10,534 nucleotides of DNA, taken from the NCBI GenBank assembly GCA_947457745.1, contig CANGWT010000049.1, positions 1 through 10,534 on the forward strand, in the 5' to 3' direction. The position numbers were made by a program, and so were the translations under genes. Shown one piece after another: positions 1 through 7,162 of this stretch. The DNA comes from Burkholderiaceae bacterium (GTDB lineage: Bacteria > Pseudomonadota > Gammaproteobacteria > Burkholderiales > Burkholderiaceae). The notes under the pieces were generated by a model. It saw only the letters and a program-made list of their open reading frames with translations, was not told the DNA's origin and did not search any database. Each line of letters begins with the position of its first letter. Within the stretch, counting starts at the first letter, position 1.

Positions 1-787
1 CACCGGTCATTTTGTTTTGACGACCCATTGCAAGTATTTGCGTAAAACCAACATAAAAGAATAATCCTTCCATTACGCAGGCAAAAACGATCAATGATTT
101 GAGCAACATTTGATCAGTTTCTAATGTCCCAGTTTTGAAATTAGGGTCAGTCAACACATCAATAAACGGAATTAAGAACTGATCTTTGGCGCGAATTGAC
201 TCAATCTCGTTGTACGCATTAAAGATTTCGCTCTGGTCTAAACCCAAAGATTCCACAATATATTGATAGGCATGAGTATGAATTGCCTCCTCAAAAGCCT
301 GACGCAATAGATATTGACGGCATTCTGGGGCAGTAATGTGGCGATAAGTGCCCAGAACAATATTGTTTGCCGCTAAAGAATCTGCTGTTGTGAAGAAACC
401 AAGATTGCGCTTAATGATGCGACGCTCATCCTCAGTTAAGCCATTAGGATCCTTCCAAAGCGCGATATCGCGGTTCATATTGATCTCTTGTGGCATCCAA
501 TGATTTGCGCAACCAGCTAGATATTTCTCCCAAGCCCACTTATATTTAAATGGAACCAGTTGATTCACGTCAGTTTTGGCATTAATGACGCGCTTATCAG
601 CAGCATTGACACGCAAAGCTGCGCCACCAGTCAATGCAACGGCTTGCACAGCTGCAGACTCAACATTCTGAGGGGCAACAATCGCCACCTGGTCTGCTTG
701 TGGACGTTGTGGCTCTACAAATACAGGTTGTGGCGCTAAACCAACCTTGGCTATCGCAGGAGCTACTTCTTCTTCCCAATTCAACAT
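1..787 (-). CDS. nrdB: Class Ia ribonucleotide reductase, beta subunit (partial, C-terminus outside window)
   Basis: The first 262 residues are visible. This subunit carries the di-iron centre and tyrosyl radical that NrdA uses to reduce ribonucleoside diphosphates in the cytosol. Visible metal and radical residues follow the E. coli NrdB pattern: Asp136 in the FFTTADSL segment, Glu167 and His170 (EAIH), radical Tyr174 four residues after the His, and Glu240 in the VMEGLFFYVGF helix. The last Glu/His ligand pair lies beyond the left edge. Retention of the Tyr marks it as a tyrosyl-radical enzyme, not a Tyr-less class Ic type. Residues 1-72 form an Ala/Pro/Val/Gln-rich extension before the conserved core starts at VNQLVPFKYKW. 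The ATG at 785-787 is preceded by GGAG (794-797, minus strand) at 6-nt spacing. It lies 44 bp after the nrdA stop with no terminator between, so the two genes are probably one operon. Confidence 0.96.
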   Translation of the reverse strand, partial: MLNWEEEVAPAIAKVGLAPQPVFVEPQRPQADQVAIVAPQNVESAAVQAVALTGGAALRVNAADKRVINAKTDVNQLVPFKYKWAWEKYLAGCANHWMPQEINMNRDIALWKDPNGLTEDERRIIKRNLGFFTTADSLAANNIVLGTYRHITAPECRQYLLRQAFEEAIHTHAYQYIVESLGLDQSEIFNAYNEIESIRAKDQFLIPFIDVLTDPNFKTGTLETDQMLLKSLIVFACVMEGLFFYVGFTQILAMGRQNKMTG

Positions 788-831
788 AACTTTCTCCAAA
801 TTCTTATTTTTCTAAATCAGTTAGCAATAGC

Positions 832-3798
832 TTACTGACATGCTTCACATTCTTCAAAGCCAGCATCACCTGGGCGCATTGTGCAGGCCGGACCATCTAA
901 CTCTTGTGCGGCGGCTGCATCGGTACCATTGACGCCACCACCACTAGATACGGAATTCAACTGACCGCTAGCTACAGTAGATTTCTCAACGTGGGTTGCC
1001 GCCATCGTGCGGAGGTAATACGTAGTCTTCAGACCACGTATCCATGCCAACTTGTATGTGTCATCTAATTTCTTGCCAGATGCGCCACCCATGTAAATAT
1101 TGAGTGACTGTGCCTGGTCAATCCACTTCTGACGACGTGAGGCAGCCTCAACTAACCAGCTTGGCTCCACTTCGAATGCGGTGGCATATAAATCACGCAA
1201 ATCTTGTGGGACACGATCAATCTTGGACAAGGTACCGTCAAAGTACTTCAAGTCAGCAATCATGACTTCATCCCAGAGGCCACGGTCCTTCAAATCACGG
1301 ACTAAATACTCGTTTACTACGGTGAATTCGCCTGAGAGGTTGGATTTCACAAACAAGTTCTGGAATGTCGGCTCGATACAAGCTGATACGCCAATGATAT
1401 TGGAAATAGTTGCAGTCGGTGCGATCGCAACACAGTTGGAGTTGCGCATACCGTGCTGCTTAATGCGGGCACGCAAGCCATCCCAATTCATAGTGGAGGA
1501 ATTATCCACTTCAAGGTACCCGCCACGCTCTGCTGCCAGCAAGGCCACTGAGTCTTGAGGAAGAATGCCGCGATCCCATAATGAACCTTTGTAGGTGCTG
1601 TAAACGCCACGCTCTTCAGCTAACTCATTGGATGCTTGATAGGCGTAGTAGCAAACCGCTTCCATTGAAGAGTCGGCAAACTTCACTGCCTCATCACTAG
1701 CATAAGGAATACGTTGCATGTGCAGGCAATCCTGGAAGCCCATGATGCCCATACCCACTGGACGATGCTTCAAGTTGGAGTTGCGCGCTTTAGCAACAGC
1801 GTAATAGTTGATGTCAATCACGTTATCCAACATCCGCATTGCAGTACGGATCGTTTTTTGGAGCTTCTCGTGATCCAAAATCATTTTTCCGGAAGCATCA
1901 GTAGTCATGTGCGCTGTCAAGTTCACAGAACCTAAGTTACAAACAGCAATCTCGCTCTCATTTGTGTTCAGAGTGATCTCAGTACACAAGTTAGAAGAGT
2001 GAACTACGCCAATATGTTGTTGTGGGCTGCGAATGTTGCAAGGATCTTTAAATGTGATCCATGGGTGGCCAGTTTCAAACAACATACCCAACATCTTGCG
2101 CCATAATTGTTGCGCAGGAATACGACGGAATGGTTTCAATTCACCAGCGTCTGCTTTTTTCTCGTAAGCGACGTAAGCTTCTTCAAAGGCCTTACCAAAT
2201 TTATCATGTAGATCAGGTGTATTTGAAGGTGAGAATAATGTCCACTCACCACCTTCCATGACACGCTTCATGAACAAGTCAGGGATCCAGTTTGAAGTAT
2301 TCATGTCATGCGTACGGCGACGATCATCACCTGTGTTCTTACGCAACTCAAGGAACTCTTCAATATCTAAGTGCCATGTCTCTAAGTAGGCGCAAACTGC
2401 ACCTTTGCGCTTACCACCTTGGTTCACTGCAACCGCTGTATCGTTCACCACTTTTAAGAATGGCACAACACCTTGTGACTTACCGTTAGTACCCTTGATA
2501 TGACTTCCCAAGGCGCGCACGTTTGTCCAGTCATTGCCTAAACCGCCAGCAAACTTAGACAAGAGTGCATTCTCTTTCAAGGCTTCATAGATACCATCAA
2601 GATCATCATCCACTGTTGTTAGGTAGCAACTGGACAACTGAGGACGTGTGGTCGCTGAGTTAAACAAGGTTGGCGTGCTGGACATGAAATCAAATGTAGA
2701 GAGGATTTCATAAAACTCGATAGCGCGACGCTCACGGTCCAACTCATTCAAAGACAAGCCCATTGCAACACGCATGAAGAAAGCCTGTGGCATTTCAATA
2801 CGGCGGTCTTCAATGTGCAAGAAATAACGGTCGTACAAAGTTTGCAAACCAAGGTAGTTGAACTGCAAGTCACGACTTGCATTCAAGGCCGCGGCCAATC
2901 TTGGTAAGTCAAACTCACGCATACGTGGGTCTAAGAGCTCAGCAGAAATACCTTCATTGATGTACTTAGCAAAATAACTGCCGTACTCAGCTTGCATATC
3001 GCCTTGCAATACTTCGCGACCGAGGATTTCCTTACGAATCACGTGCATCAAGATGCGTGCAGTCACCTGACTGTATGCAGGATCTTTTTCAATCAAAGTG
3101 CGTGATGCCAAAATTGCGGAATCATACACCTGAGCCATTGGCACGCCATCATACAAATTCTTAATAGTTTCAGTGATGATTGGACTGGCATCAATGTTAT
3201 TGCCAAGCCCTTCACAGGCAGCTTCGATAATGGTGCGCAAGGCCGCCATATCCAATAACTTCTCAACACCGTTATCCGTTACCTTCAAACTCGGCTCAGT
3301 AGCTTGAGTAGACGCTTGAGATTCTTGTGCAGTGATCTGCTGTGCAGCACGCTCTTGATTGCGCTTTTCACGATAGAGAACATATGCGCGAGCAACGTTG
3401 TGCTCACCACTGCGCATTAACGCCAATTCCACTTGATCTTGAATATCCTCGATATGAAAAGTGCCGCCATTTGGACGACTACGCAACAAAGCACGAACTA
3501 CTGCGTGTGTTAGTTGCTCAACCTGCTCACGCACACGTGCAGAAGCAGCACCCTGACCACCGTTGACTGCTAAAAATGCTTTTGTAACTGCAATGGCGAT
3601 TTTGGATGGCTCAAATGCCACCACGGAGCCATTTCGGCGAATGATCTTGTAATCTGTCAATTGAATAGCTTGCCCACCACCCACTCCACCGGCTACAAAA
3701 CCAGCAGATGGGGCTTGATTCATCGATTCCGAGGAACTCATCCCTGGATTATTTGTGCCGGCAGTCTGTCCCGCTGTCTGGGGGTTGGCATATGTCAT
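832..3798 (-). CDS. nrdA: Class Ia ribonucleotide reductase, alpha (catalytic) subunit with two ATP-cone regions
   Basis: This 988-residue protein reduces ribonucleoside diphosphates to deoxyribonucleotides with NrdB. Order: a Gly/Ser/Gln-rich tail (1-47), an ATP-cone (about 48-145, beginning YKIIRRNGSVVAFEPSKI), a linker, a second cone-like region (about 171-255) where the basic KRDG-type start is degenerate, then the ten-stranded barrel. Catalytic residues are visible: Cys391 (SSC) and Cys620 (AVCNLGS) as the redox pair; Asn603, thiyl Cys605 and Glu607 in SSNLCTE; the radical-transfer tyrosines Tyr927-Tyr928; the ATAPTATIS loop at 793-801; and C-terminal Cys984/Cys987 in the terminal CEACQ, which would be re-reduced by thioredoxin or glutaredoxin. 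It is much longer than E. coli NrdA (761) because of the extra cone and resembles the two-cone form known from Pseudomonas aeruginosa. The ATG at 3798 follows AGGA (3804-3807). Upstream NrdR-like boxes suggest NrdR repression. Confidence 0.98.
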   Translation of the reverse strand: MTYANPQTAGQTAGTNNPGMSSSESMNQAPSAGFVAGGVGGGQAIQLTDYKIIRRNGSVVAFEPSKIAIAVTKAFLAVNGGQGAASARVREQVEQLTHAVVRALLRSRPNGGTFHIEDIQDQVELALMRSGEHNVARAYVLYREKRNQERAAQQITAQESQASTQATEPSLKVTDNGVEKLLDMAALRTIIEAACEGLGNNIDASPIITETIKNLYDGVPMAQVYDSAILASRTLIEKDPAYSQVTARILMHVIRKEILGREVLQGDMQAEYGSYFAKYINEGISAELLDPRMREFDLPRLAAALNASRDLQFNYLGLQTLYDRYFLHIEDRRIEMPQAFFMRVAMGLSLNELDRERRAIEFYEILSTFDFMSSTPTLFNSATTRPQLSSCYLTTVDDDLDGIYEALKENALLSKFAGGLGNDWTNVRALGSHIKGTNGKSQGVVPFLKVVNDTAVAVNQGGKRKGAVCAYLETWHLDIEEFLELRKNTGDDRRRTHDMNTSNWIPDLFMKRVMEGGEWTLFSPSNTPDLHDKFGKAFEEAYVAYEKKADAGELKPFRRIPAQQLWRKMLGMLFETGHPWITFKDPCNIRSPQQHIGVVHSSNLCTEITLNTNESEIAVCNLGSVNLTAHMTTDASGKMILDHEKLQKTIRTAMRMLDNVIDINYYAVAKARNSNLKHRPVGMGIMGFQDCLHMQRIPYASDEAVKFADSSMEAVCYYAYQASNELAEERGVYSTYKGSLWDRGILPQDSVALLAAERGGYLEVDNSSTMNWDGLRARIKQHGMRNSNCVAIAPTATISNIIGVSACIEPTFQNLFVKSNLSGEFTVVNEYLVRDLKDRGLWDEVMIADLKYFDGTLSKIDRVPQDLRDLYATAFEVEPSWLVEAASRRQKWIDQAQSLNIYMGGASGKKLDDTYKLAWIRGLKTTYYLRTMAATHVEKSTVASGQLNSVSSGGGVNGTDAAAAQELDGPACTMRPGDAGFEECEACQ

Positions 3799-3868
3799 AT
3801 TTTTCCTGCTTATATTAGTTATTTGGACAAAAAATCATTAAAAAACAATACGATATTGCTGTAATTAG

Positions 3869-3884
3869 ACACTACATCTAGTGT
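3869..3884. promoter_or_regulatory. NrdR box 1 (proximal to nrdA)
   Basis: The 16-mer ACACTACATCTAGTGT is a near-perfect palindrome, and the symmetry extends one base further on each side. Against the NrdR-box consensus as I know it (acaCwAtATaTwGwgt) it differs only at positions 7 and 10. NrdR is the ATP-cone zinc-ribbon repressor of ribonucleotide reductase genes and binds pairs of such boxes. It lies about 70 bp upstream of the nrdA ATG, in the expected location. The match was made by eye. Confidence 0.85.
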
Positions 3885-3899
3885 CTTAAAGTGCATTTG

Positions 3900-3915
3900 A
3901 TACTAAGTATAGGGA
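3900..3915. promoter_or_regulatory. NrdR box 2 (distal, weaker)
   Basis: The 16-mer ATACTAAGTATAGGGA matches the NrdR consensus at about 11 of 16 positions and keeps the C-W-A core and the TATAG half. It starts exactly 31 bp from box 1, about three helical turns, which is the spacing typical of paired NrdR boxes and puts both on one DNA face. It overlaps the -10 element of the nearer candidate nrdA promoter, a sensible position for a repressor. Confidence 0.7.
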
Positions 3916-3934
3916 AATATTCAGAAATTAGTAA
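3906..3934 (-). promoter_or_regulatory. Candidate nrdAB promoter P2 (overlaps NrdR box 2)
   Basis: Read on the minus strand: TTACTA (3929-3934), 17-bp spacer, TATACT (3906-3911). The -10 matches sigma-70 at 5 of 6 positions; the -35 is poor (3 of 6). It is favoured mainly because the -10 sits inside NrdR box 2. The transcript would start near 3899 and give a leader of about 100 nt. Confidence 0.4.
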
Positions 3935-3973
3935 GCCATTTCTGACGAATATTTATAAGTATTTTTCCCTATA
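3908..3973. repeat. 66-bp interrupted inverted repeat upstream of nrdA
   Basis: The arms nest around a 9-nt centre (3929-3937). The inner left arm AAATATTCAGAAAT (3915-3928) pairs with ATTTCTG (3938-3944) plus GAATATTT (3947-3954), with a 2-nt bulge. The outer TATAGGG (3908-3914) pairs with CCCTATA (3967-3973). It overlaps NrdR box 2 and both candidate promoters. It could be a cruciform or leader hairpin, or two inverted copies of an operator for a second regulator. The function is unknown. Confidence 0.6.
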
Positions 3974-3979
3974 TTTCAA
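3952..3979 (-). promoter_or_regulatory. Candidate nrdAB promoter P1
   Basis: Read on the minus strand: TTGAAA (3974-3979), 16-bp spacer, TATAAA (3952-3957), each 5 of 6 to the sigma-70 consensus. By sequence this is the better of the two candidates. Transcription would start near 3945 and pass through both NrdR boxes. The spacer contains one arm of the 3908-3973 palindrome. P1 and P2 could both be used; only 5'-end mapping would settle this. Confidence 0.45.
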
Positions 3980-4030
3980 GAAATTAGGGCTCATTTTGGT
4001 GCAGTTTTTGTAGTCCTTTTCAGCTAAAGG

Positions 4031-4054
4031 GTAAGAAAGTGAGCGGGTGCTCAC
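4031..4054 (-). terminator. Rho-independent terminator after ampD
   Basis: Reading the minus strand after the amidase stop: GTGAGC, loop ACCC, GCTCAC (4054-4039), a perfect 6-bp stem, followed by the T-rich run TTTCTTAC. It lies 17 bp beyond the stop codon and would separate the ccsA-like/ampD transcript from the nrdA promoter region. The T tract is interrupted, so strength is uncertain. Confidence 0.6.
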
Positions 4055-4070
4055 ATACATATTGAGGGAC

Positions 4071-4886
4071 CTAACGCGGGTCTATACCAAAAGGTAATTT
4101 TTCGACAGGAATGTTGTTTTTACTCTGGAACTTTTTCCAATCAAATTGAATGCCTGGATCAGCTTTTCTTCCTGGGGCGATATCACTATGCCCAGCAAAT
4201 TGAAGATTGGGATAAACAGCGTGTATTTGGGCGCTTAATTTAGCCAGAGCGGAATATTGAATATCCTCAAAGGGATGGTCGCCATCCCCCTCAAGCTCAA
4301 TACCAATCGAAAAGTCATTGCACTTTTCTCGCCCCAAAAAAGATGAGGCGCCGGCATGCCAGGCTTTGTTTTGAGTGGATACAAACTGAAAGACCTCGCC
4401 ACGACGAGAAATCAAAAAATGACTGGATACCTTTTGGTCAGCAATTTCTTCAAAATAGGGATGCACGGAAGCATCCAGCTTGTTTTGAAAAAAATCTACG
4501 ATAAATTGAGTGGAGTTGTTATCGATGAATCCACCAGGCGGAAGGCTGATGTGATGAATCACCATTAAATCTGGTACAAGACCCTCCGGTCGCATATCTT
4601 GGTTGGGTGAGATTCGCCAAGCAGCTGAACCAAGCCAGCCTTGGGCATCCAAGCTATCGAGATGCTCTTGAGAGCAATAGTAGCGCGCCTCTTGCATAAC
4701 TGCTTCAGATTTTGGAAGGTGCACAGAGCAATGGTGGCACTGGACAATTACTTCCGGCTCAACAACCTTACTTCGCTCTGCTTTTATCTTTGCAGCCTGA
4801 TCTGTATTGAGTTTGACTTGTTTTTTGCCTTTTATCCAAAAGTACAAAGCGACAGCACCAGCAAATAGTAGAAGCCATTTAATCAA
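4071..4886 (-). CDS. ampD: AmpD-type N-acetylmuramoyl-L-alanine amidase fused to a membrane-anchored PP0621-like zinc-ribbon segment
   Basis: Three parts are visible in 271 residues. Residues 3-19 form one hydrophobic helix followed by KGKKQVK, which by the positive-inside rule puts the rest in the cytoplasm. Residues about 46-76 resemble the small PP0621 family: Cys50-x2-Cys53 and Cys71-x3-His75, a likely zinc site. Residues about 92-255 are an Amidase_2 domain closely like AmpD: zinc ligands His111 (IHHISLPPG), His233 (AGHSD) and Asp243, with Glu197 (IGIELEG) and Lys241 as catalytic positions. AmpD cleaves the stem peptide from 1,6-anhydro-MurNAc during cell-wall recycling. AmpD and PP0621 are usually separate proteins and AmpD is soluble, so the fusion is unusual. 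The start is a TTG 4 bp after the upstream stop, with AGAAGG about 9 nt before it; no in-frame ATG fits the helix. Confidence 0.9.
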   Translation of the reverse strand: MIKWLLLFAGAVALYFWIKGKKQVKLNTDQAAKIKAERSKVVEPEVIVQCHHCSVHLPKSEAVMQEARYYCSQEHLDSLDAQGWLGSAAWRISPNQDMRPEGLVPDLMVIHHISLPPGGFIDNNSTQFIVDFFQNKLDASVHPYFEEIADQKVSSHFLISRRGEVFQFVSTQNKAWHAGASSFLGREKCNDFSIGIELEGDGDHPFEDIQYSALAKLSAQIHAVYPNLQFAGHSDIAPGRKADPGIQFDWKKFQSKNNIPVEKLPFGIDPR

Positions 4887-4890
4887 AGTG

Positions 4891-5739
4891 TCATGCCTTC
4901 TGAAGAACTACTTCCAACACAAAGCGACTGCCAACATATGCAAGCAATAAAACAACATAGGCACTTAAGACCCAACGAATTGCCGCCCAACCACGTAAAC
5001 CAACCCACCAGCGGGCTATCAGCAAACCAGCAAATAAGATCCAGGAGACCATTGCAAAAATAGTTTTATGGTCAAACACAAATGGTTTGCCAAATAAAGC
5101 TTGTGAAAACAATAGGCCAGAGAAAACAGTCAGAGTTAAGAGTGCAAAACCAACGTAGAGTAAGTTAAAAAGCAGGCCTTCCATTGTCATGAGTGGCGGT
5201 AAATCTTCTAACCAATGGGCCAGACGACTATTAGGAAGAATCGCTAATTGACGATGTAAGGCGCGGTCATAAACACTCATTAACATAGCCTGCATAGCTG
5301 CCAGACTTAACAAACCTACTGAAATAGTAGCCACAATAAAATGCGCCTTGAACCAGGGATCTGAAACAGCCGCTGGAGAAATCAATACTCCTGGAAAAAA
5401 GATCGGAAGCAAAGAACAAAATAAAGCGAACAATATTGACATCCAAAGCAAGCTAGCGATTGGCAAAAACCAGGATTGAAACCAATAGAATGCCAATCCT
5501 ACCCAGGCAATCAAGGATAAGTCCTGGGCAAACCCAAAAACAAAACCTTGGGATGTAAAGACAGAATCATGCAATTCAATTCCATGCAATATCAAAATCA
5601 CAAAAATACTAGCTTGTGTCAGCCAGCCAGAAATGGCGAATTCCTTGCCCGACTTAACTCGCCAGCTCAAAATGAGCAGTAAAAATAAATAGAGGGCTGG
5701 GGGAAGCCATCCCGATCCTAAGTAACCTAAAATATCCAT
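4891..5739 (-). CDS. CcsA/HemX-like (YpjD-type) integral membrane protein, cytochrome c assembly family
   Basis: This 282-residue protein is almost entirely hydrophobic, with about eight membrane helices (near 10-27, 37-55, 70-88, 92-110, 131-153, 189-211, 225-243, 252-275). Spaced helix-end histidines (His52, His57, His133, His224) and the HKTIFAMVSWILFAGLL stretch fit the cytochrome c assembly/CcsA superfamily. The tryptophan-rich WWD heme-handling motif of true CcsA and CcmC/F is not visible, so it fits the smaller HemX/YpjD branch, whose role is not firmly established; heme binding is inference. It is the first gene of a two-gene unit with the amidase, 4 bp apart. The ATG at 5739 lies 20 bp from the ffh start on the other strand, with no clear Shine-Dalgarno. 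I give no symbol because names vary in this family. Confidence 0.8.
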   Translation of the reverse strand: MDILGYLGSGWLPPALYLFLLLILSWRVKSGKEFAISGWLTQASIFVILILHGIELHDSVFTSQGFVFGFAQDLSLIAWVGLAFYWFQSWFLPIASLLWMSILFALFCSLLPIFFPGVLISPAAVSDPWFKAHFIVATISVGLLSLAAMQAMLMSVYDRALHRQLAILPNSRLAHWLEDLPPLMTMEGLLFNLLYVGFALLTLTVFSGLLFSQALFGKPFVFDHKTIFAMVSWILFAGLLIARWWVGLRGWAAIRWVLSAYVVLLLAYVGSRFVLEVVLQKA

Positions 5740-5759
5740 CTAGAAAGTCTAATCGATAA

Positions 5760-7142
5760 ATGCTAGAGAATCTCACCGATCGCCTATCTCGTGTTGTTAA
5801 AACAATGCGGGGTCAAGCTCGCCTGACCGAAGAGAACACCGCAGAAATGCTCCGGGAGATCCGCCTGGCCTTATTGGAGGCTGACGTTGCGCTCCCAGTC
5901 GTTAAATCCTTGCTAGAGCAAATTAAATTTAAAGCCCTTGGCGAAGAAGTGGTTGGAAGCCTCAGCCCAGGACAAGCGCTAGTTGGTGTTGTTCAGCGCG
6001 AACTGACCCAGGTCATGCGAGGTGACGCAACCCAAAGCGGTGAGCTAAATTTAGCAACCCAACCACCGGCAGTAATCCTCATGGCCGGCTTGCAGGGTGC
6101 AGGAAAAACCACCTCAGTTGGTAAGTTGGCCAAGTTTTTGCAAGAAAAGAAGAAAAAGAAAGTACTCACCGTCTCTTGTGACGTCTATCGTCCTGCAGCT
6201 ATCGAGCAGCTAGAAACTGTTAGCAAACAAGTTGGTGCTGAATTTTTCCCAAGTAACATAAATCAAAAGCCGAGTGAAATTGCTGCAGCCGCTCTAGATT
6301 GGGCACGTCGCCATTATTTTGATGTGTTGCTAGTGGATACAGCTGGTCGTCTCGGTATTGATGAAGCGCTTATGCAAGAAATCAAAACCTTGCACGCCAA
6401 TCTCAATCCGATTGAGACACTCTTTGTTGTTGATGCCATGCTGGGTCAAGATGCGGTCAATACGGCCAAAGCTTTCCATGAAGCACTGCCACTTACTGGT
6501 GTAATTCTTACCAAATTAGATGGTGATTCACGTGGTGGTGCGGCGCTTTCAGTGCGTCAGGTTACCGGCGTGCCACTCAAGTTCATTGGTGTTGCCGAAA
6601 AAATGGACGGCCTCGAAGCATTTGATGCCGAGAGAATGGCTAGCCGTATTTTAGGCATGGGCGATATTCTTGCTCTAGTTGAACAAGCCCAACAGAACGT
6701 CGATGTTGCCAAAGCTGAAAAGCTAGCCAGTAAGATTTCTAAAGGTGGATTTGATCTGGGCGACTTCCGAGATCAACTCGCACAAATGCAACAGATGGGC
6801 GGTATGGCCAGCTTGATGGATAAGCTACCAAGTCACATGGCACAAGCGGCCTCCAAAACGAATTTGAGTGCTGCCGACAAACAGACAAAACGTATGCGCG
6901 GCATCATCGACAGCATGACACCAAAAGAGCGTGCGAAACCTGAGCTACTAAAGGCTACTCGCAAGCGTCGCATTGCGGCGGGTGCAGGTGTCGAGGTTCA
7001 AGAAGTCAATCGCCTACTGGCACAGTTTGAGCAAATGCAAACCATGATGAAACAGTTCAAGGGTGGCAAGATGGCGCGCACCATGGCATCTATGGCAGCT
7101 AAAGGAGCCGCCAAAGGTATTGGCGGGCTCTTTAAAAAATAA
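5760..7142 (+). CDS. ffh: Signal recognition particle protein (SRP54 GTPase)
   Basis: Full-length, 460 residues. Ffh with 4.5S RNA binds signal sequences of inner-membrane proteins on the ribosome and delivers them to FtsY. Order: N domain (1 to about 90), then G domain with P-loop GLQGAGKT (110-117), DTAGR (193-197), guanine-specificity TKLDGD (251-256) and closing GMGD (299-302), then the Met-rich M domain (about 325-430). The 4.5S RNA-binding region is recognisable at DSMTPKER and ATRKRRIAAGAG (about 369-380), followed by the signal-binding QFEQMQTMMKQF helix and a basic Gly/Ala tail. The ATG at 5760 is the only start that gives the normal N domain. No good Shine-Dalgarno or strong promoter is visible in the 20 bp upstream, so any promoter must lie inside the divergent membrane-protein gene. 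The stop faces proS 19 bp away. Confidence 0.98.
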   Translation: MLENLTDRLSRVVKTMRGQARLTEENTAEMLREIRLALLEADVALPVVKSLLEQIKFKALGEEVVGSLSPGQALVGVVQRELTQVMRGDATQSGELNLATQPPAVILMAGLQGAGKTTSVGKLAKFLQEKKKKKVLTVSCDVYRPAAIEQLETVSKQVGAEFFPSNINQKPSEIAAAALDWARRHYFDVLLVDTAGRLGIDEALMQEIKTLHANLNPIETLFVVDAMLGQDAVNTAKAFHEALPLTGVILTKLDGDSRGGAALSVRQVTGVPLKFIGVAEKMDGLEAFDAERMASRILGMGDILALVEQAQQNVDVAKAEKLASKISKGGFDLGDFRDQLAQMQQMGGMASLMDKLPSHMAQAASKTNLSAADKQTKRMRGIIDSMTPKERAKPELLKATRKRRIAAGAGVEVQEVNRLLAQFEQMQTMMKQFKGGKMARTMASMAAKGAAKGIGGLFKK

Positions 7143-7162
7143 CCATTAAAAACTTTTTGGTT
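7141..7162. terminator. Weak A/T hairpin between convergent ffh and proS
   Basis: AACCA pairs with TGGTT around an inner A5/T5 stem with a 2-nt bulge, so either strand reads as a short stem next to a T run. The stem has only two G-C pairs and overlaps both stop codons, so it is a candidate bidirectional terminator at best. Confidence 0.3.

Noticed and set aside
1502..1510. DnaA-box-like TTATCCACT
   Set aside because: A single near-match inside nrdA coding sequence with no cluster or AT-rich unwinding region; not an origin.
1181..1558. Plus-strand open frame of 125 codons, and shorter ones at 1714, 2061, 2292, 3342 and 3661
   Set aside because: All are antisense to nrdA (the last runs slightly past its start) and show no domain character or ribosome site.
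3799..4070. Search for a small RNA gene, riboswitch or hidden short gene in the largest intergenic stretch
   Set aside because: Only the NrdR boxes, candidate promoters, the palindrome and the ampD terminator are supported. I see no convincing short coding frame or known riboswitch core.
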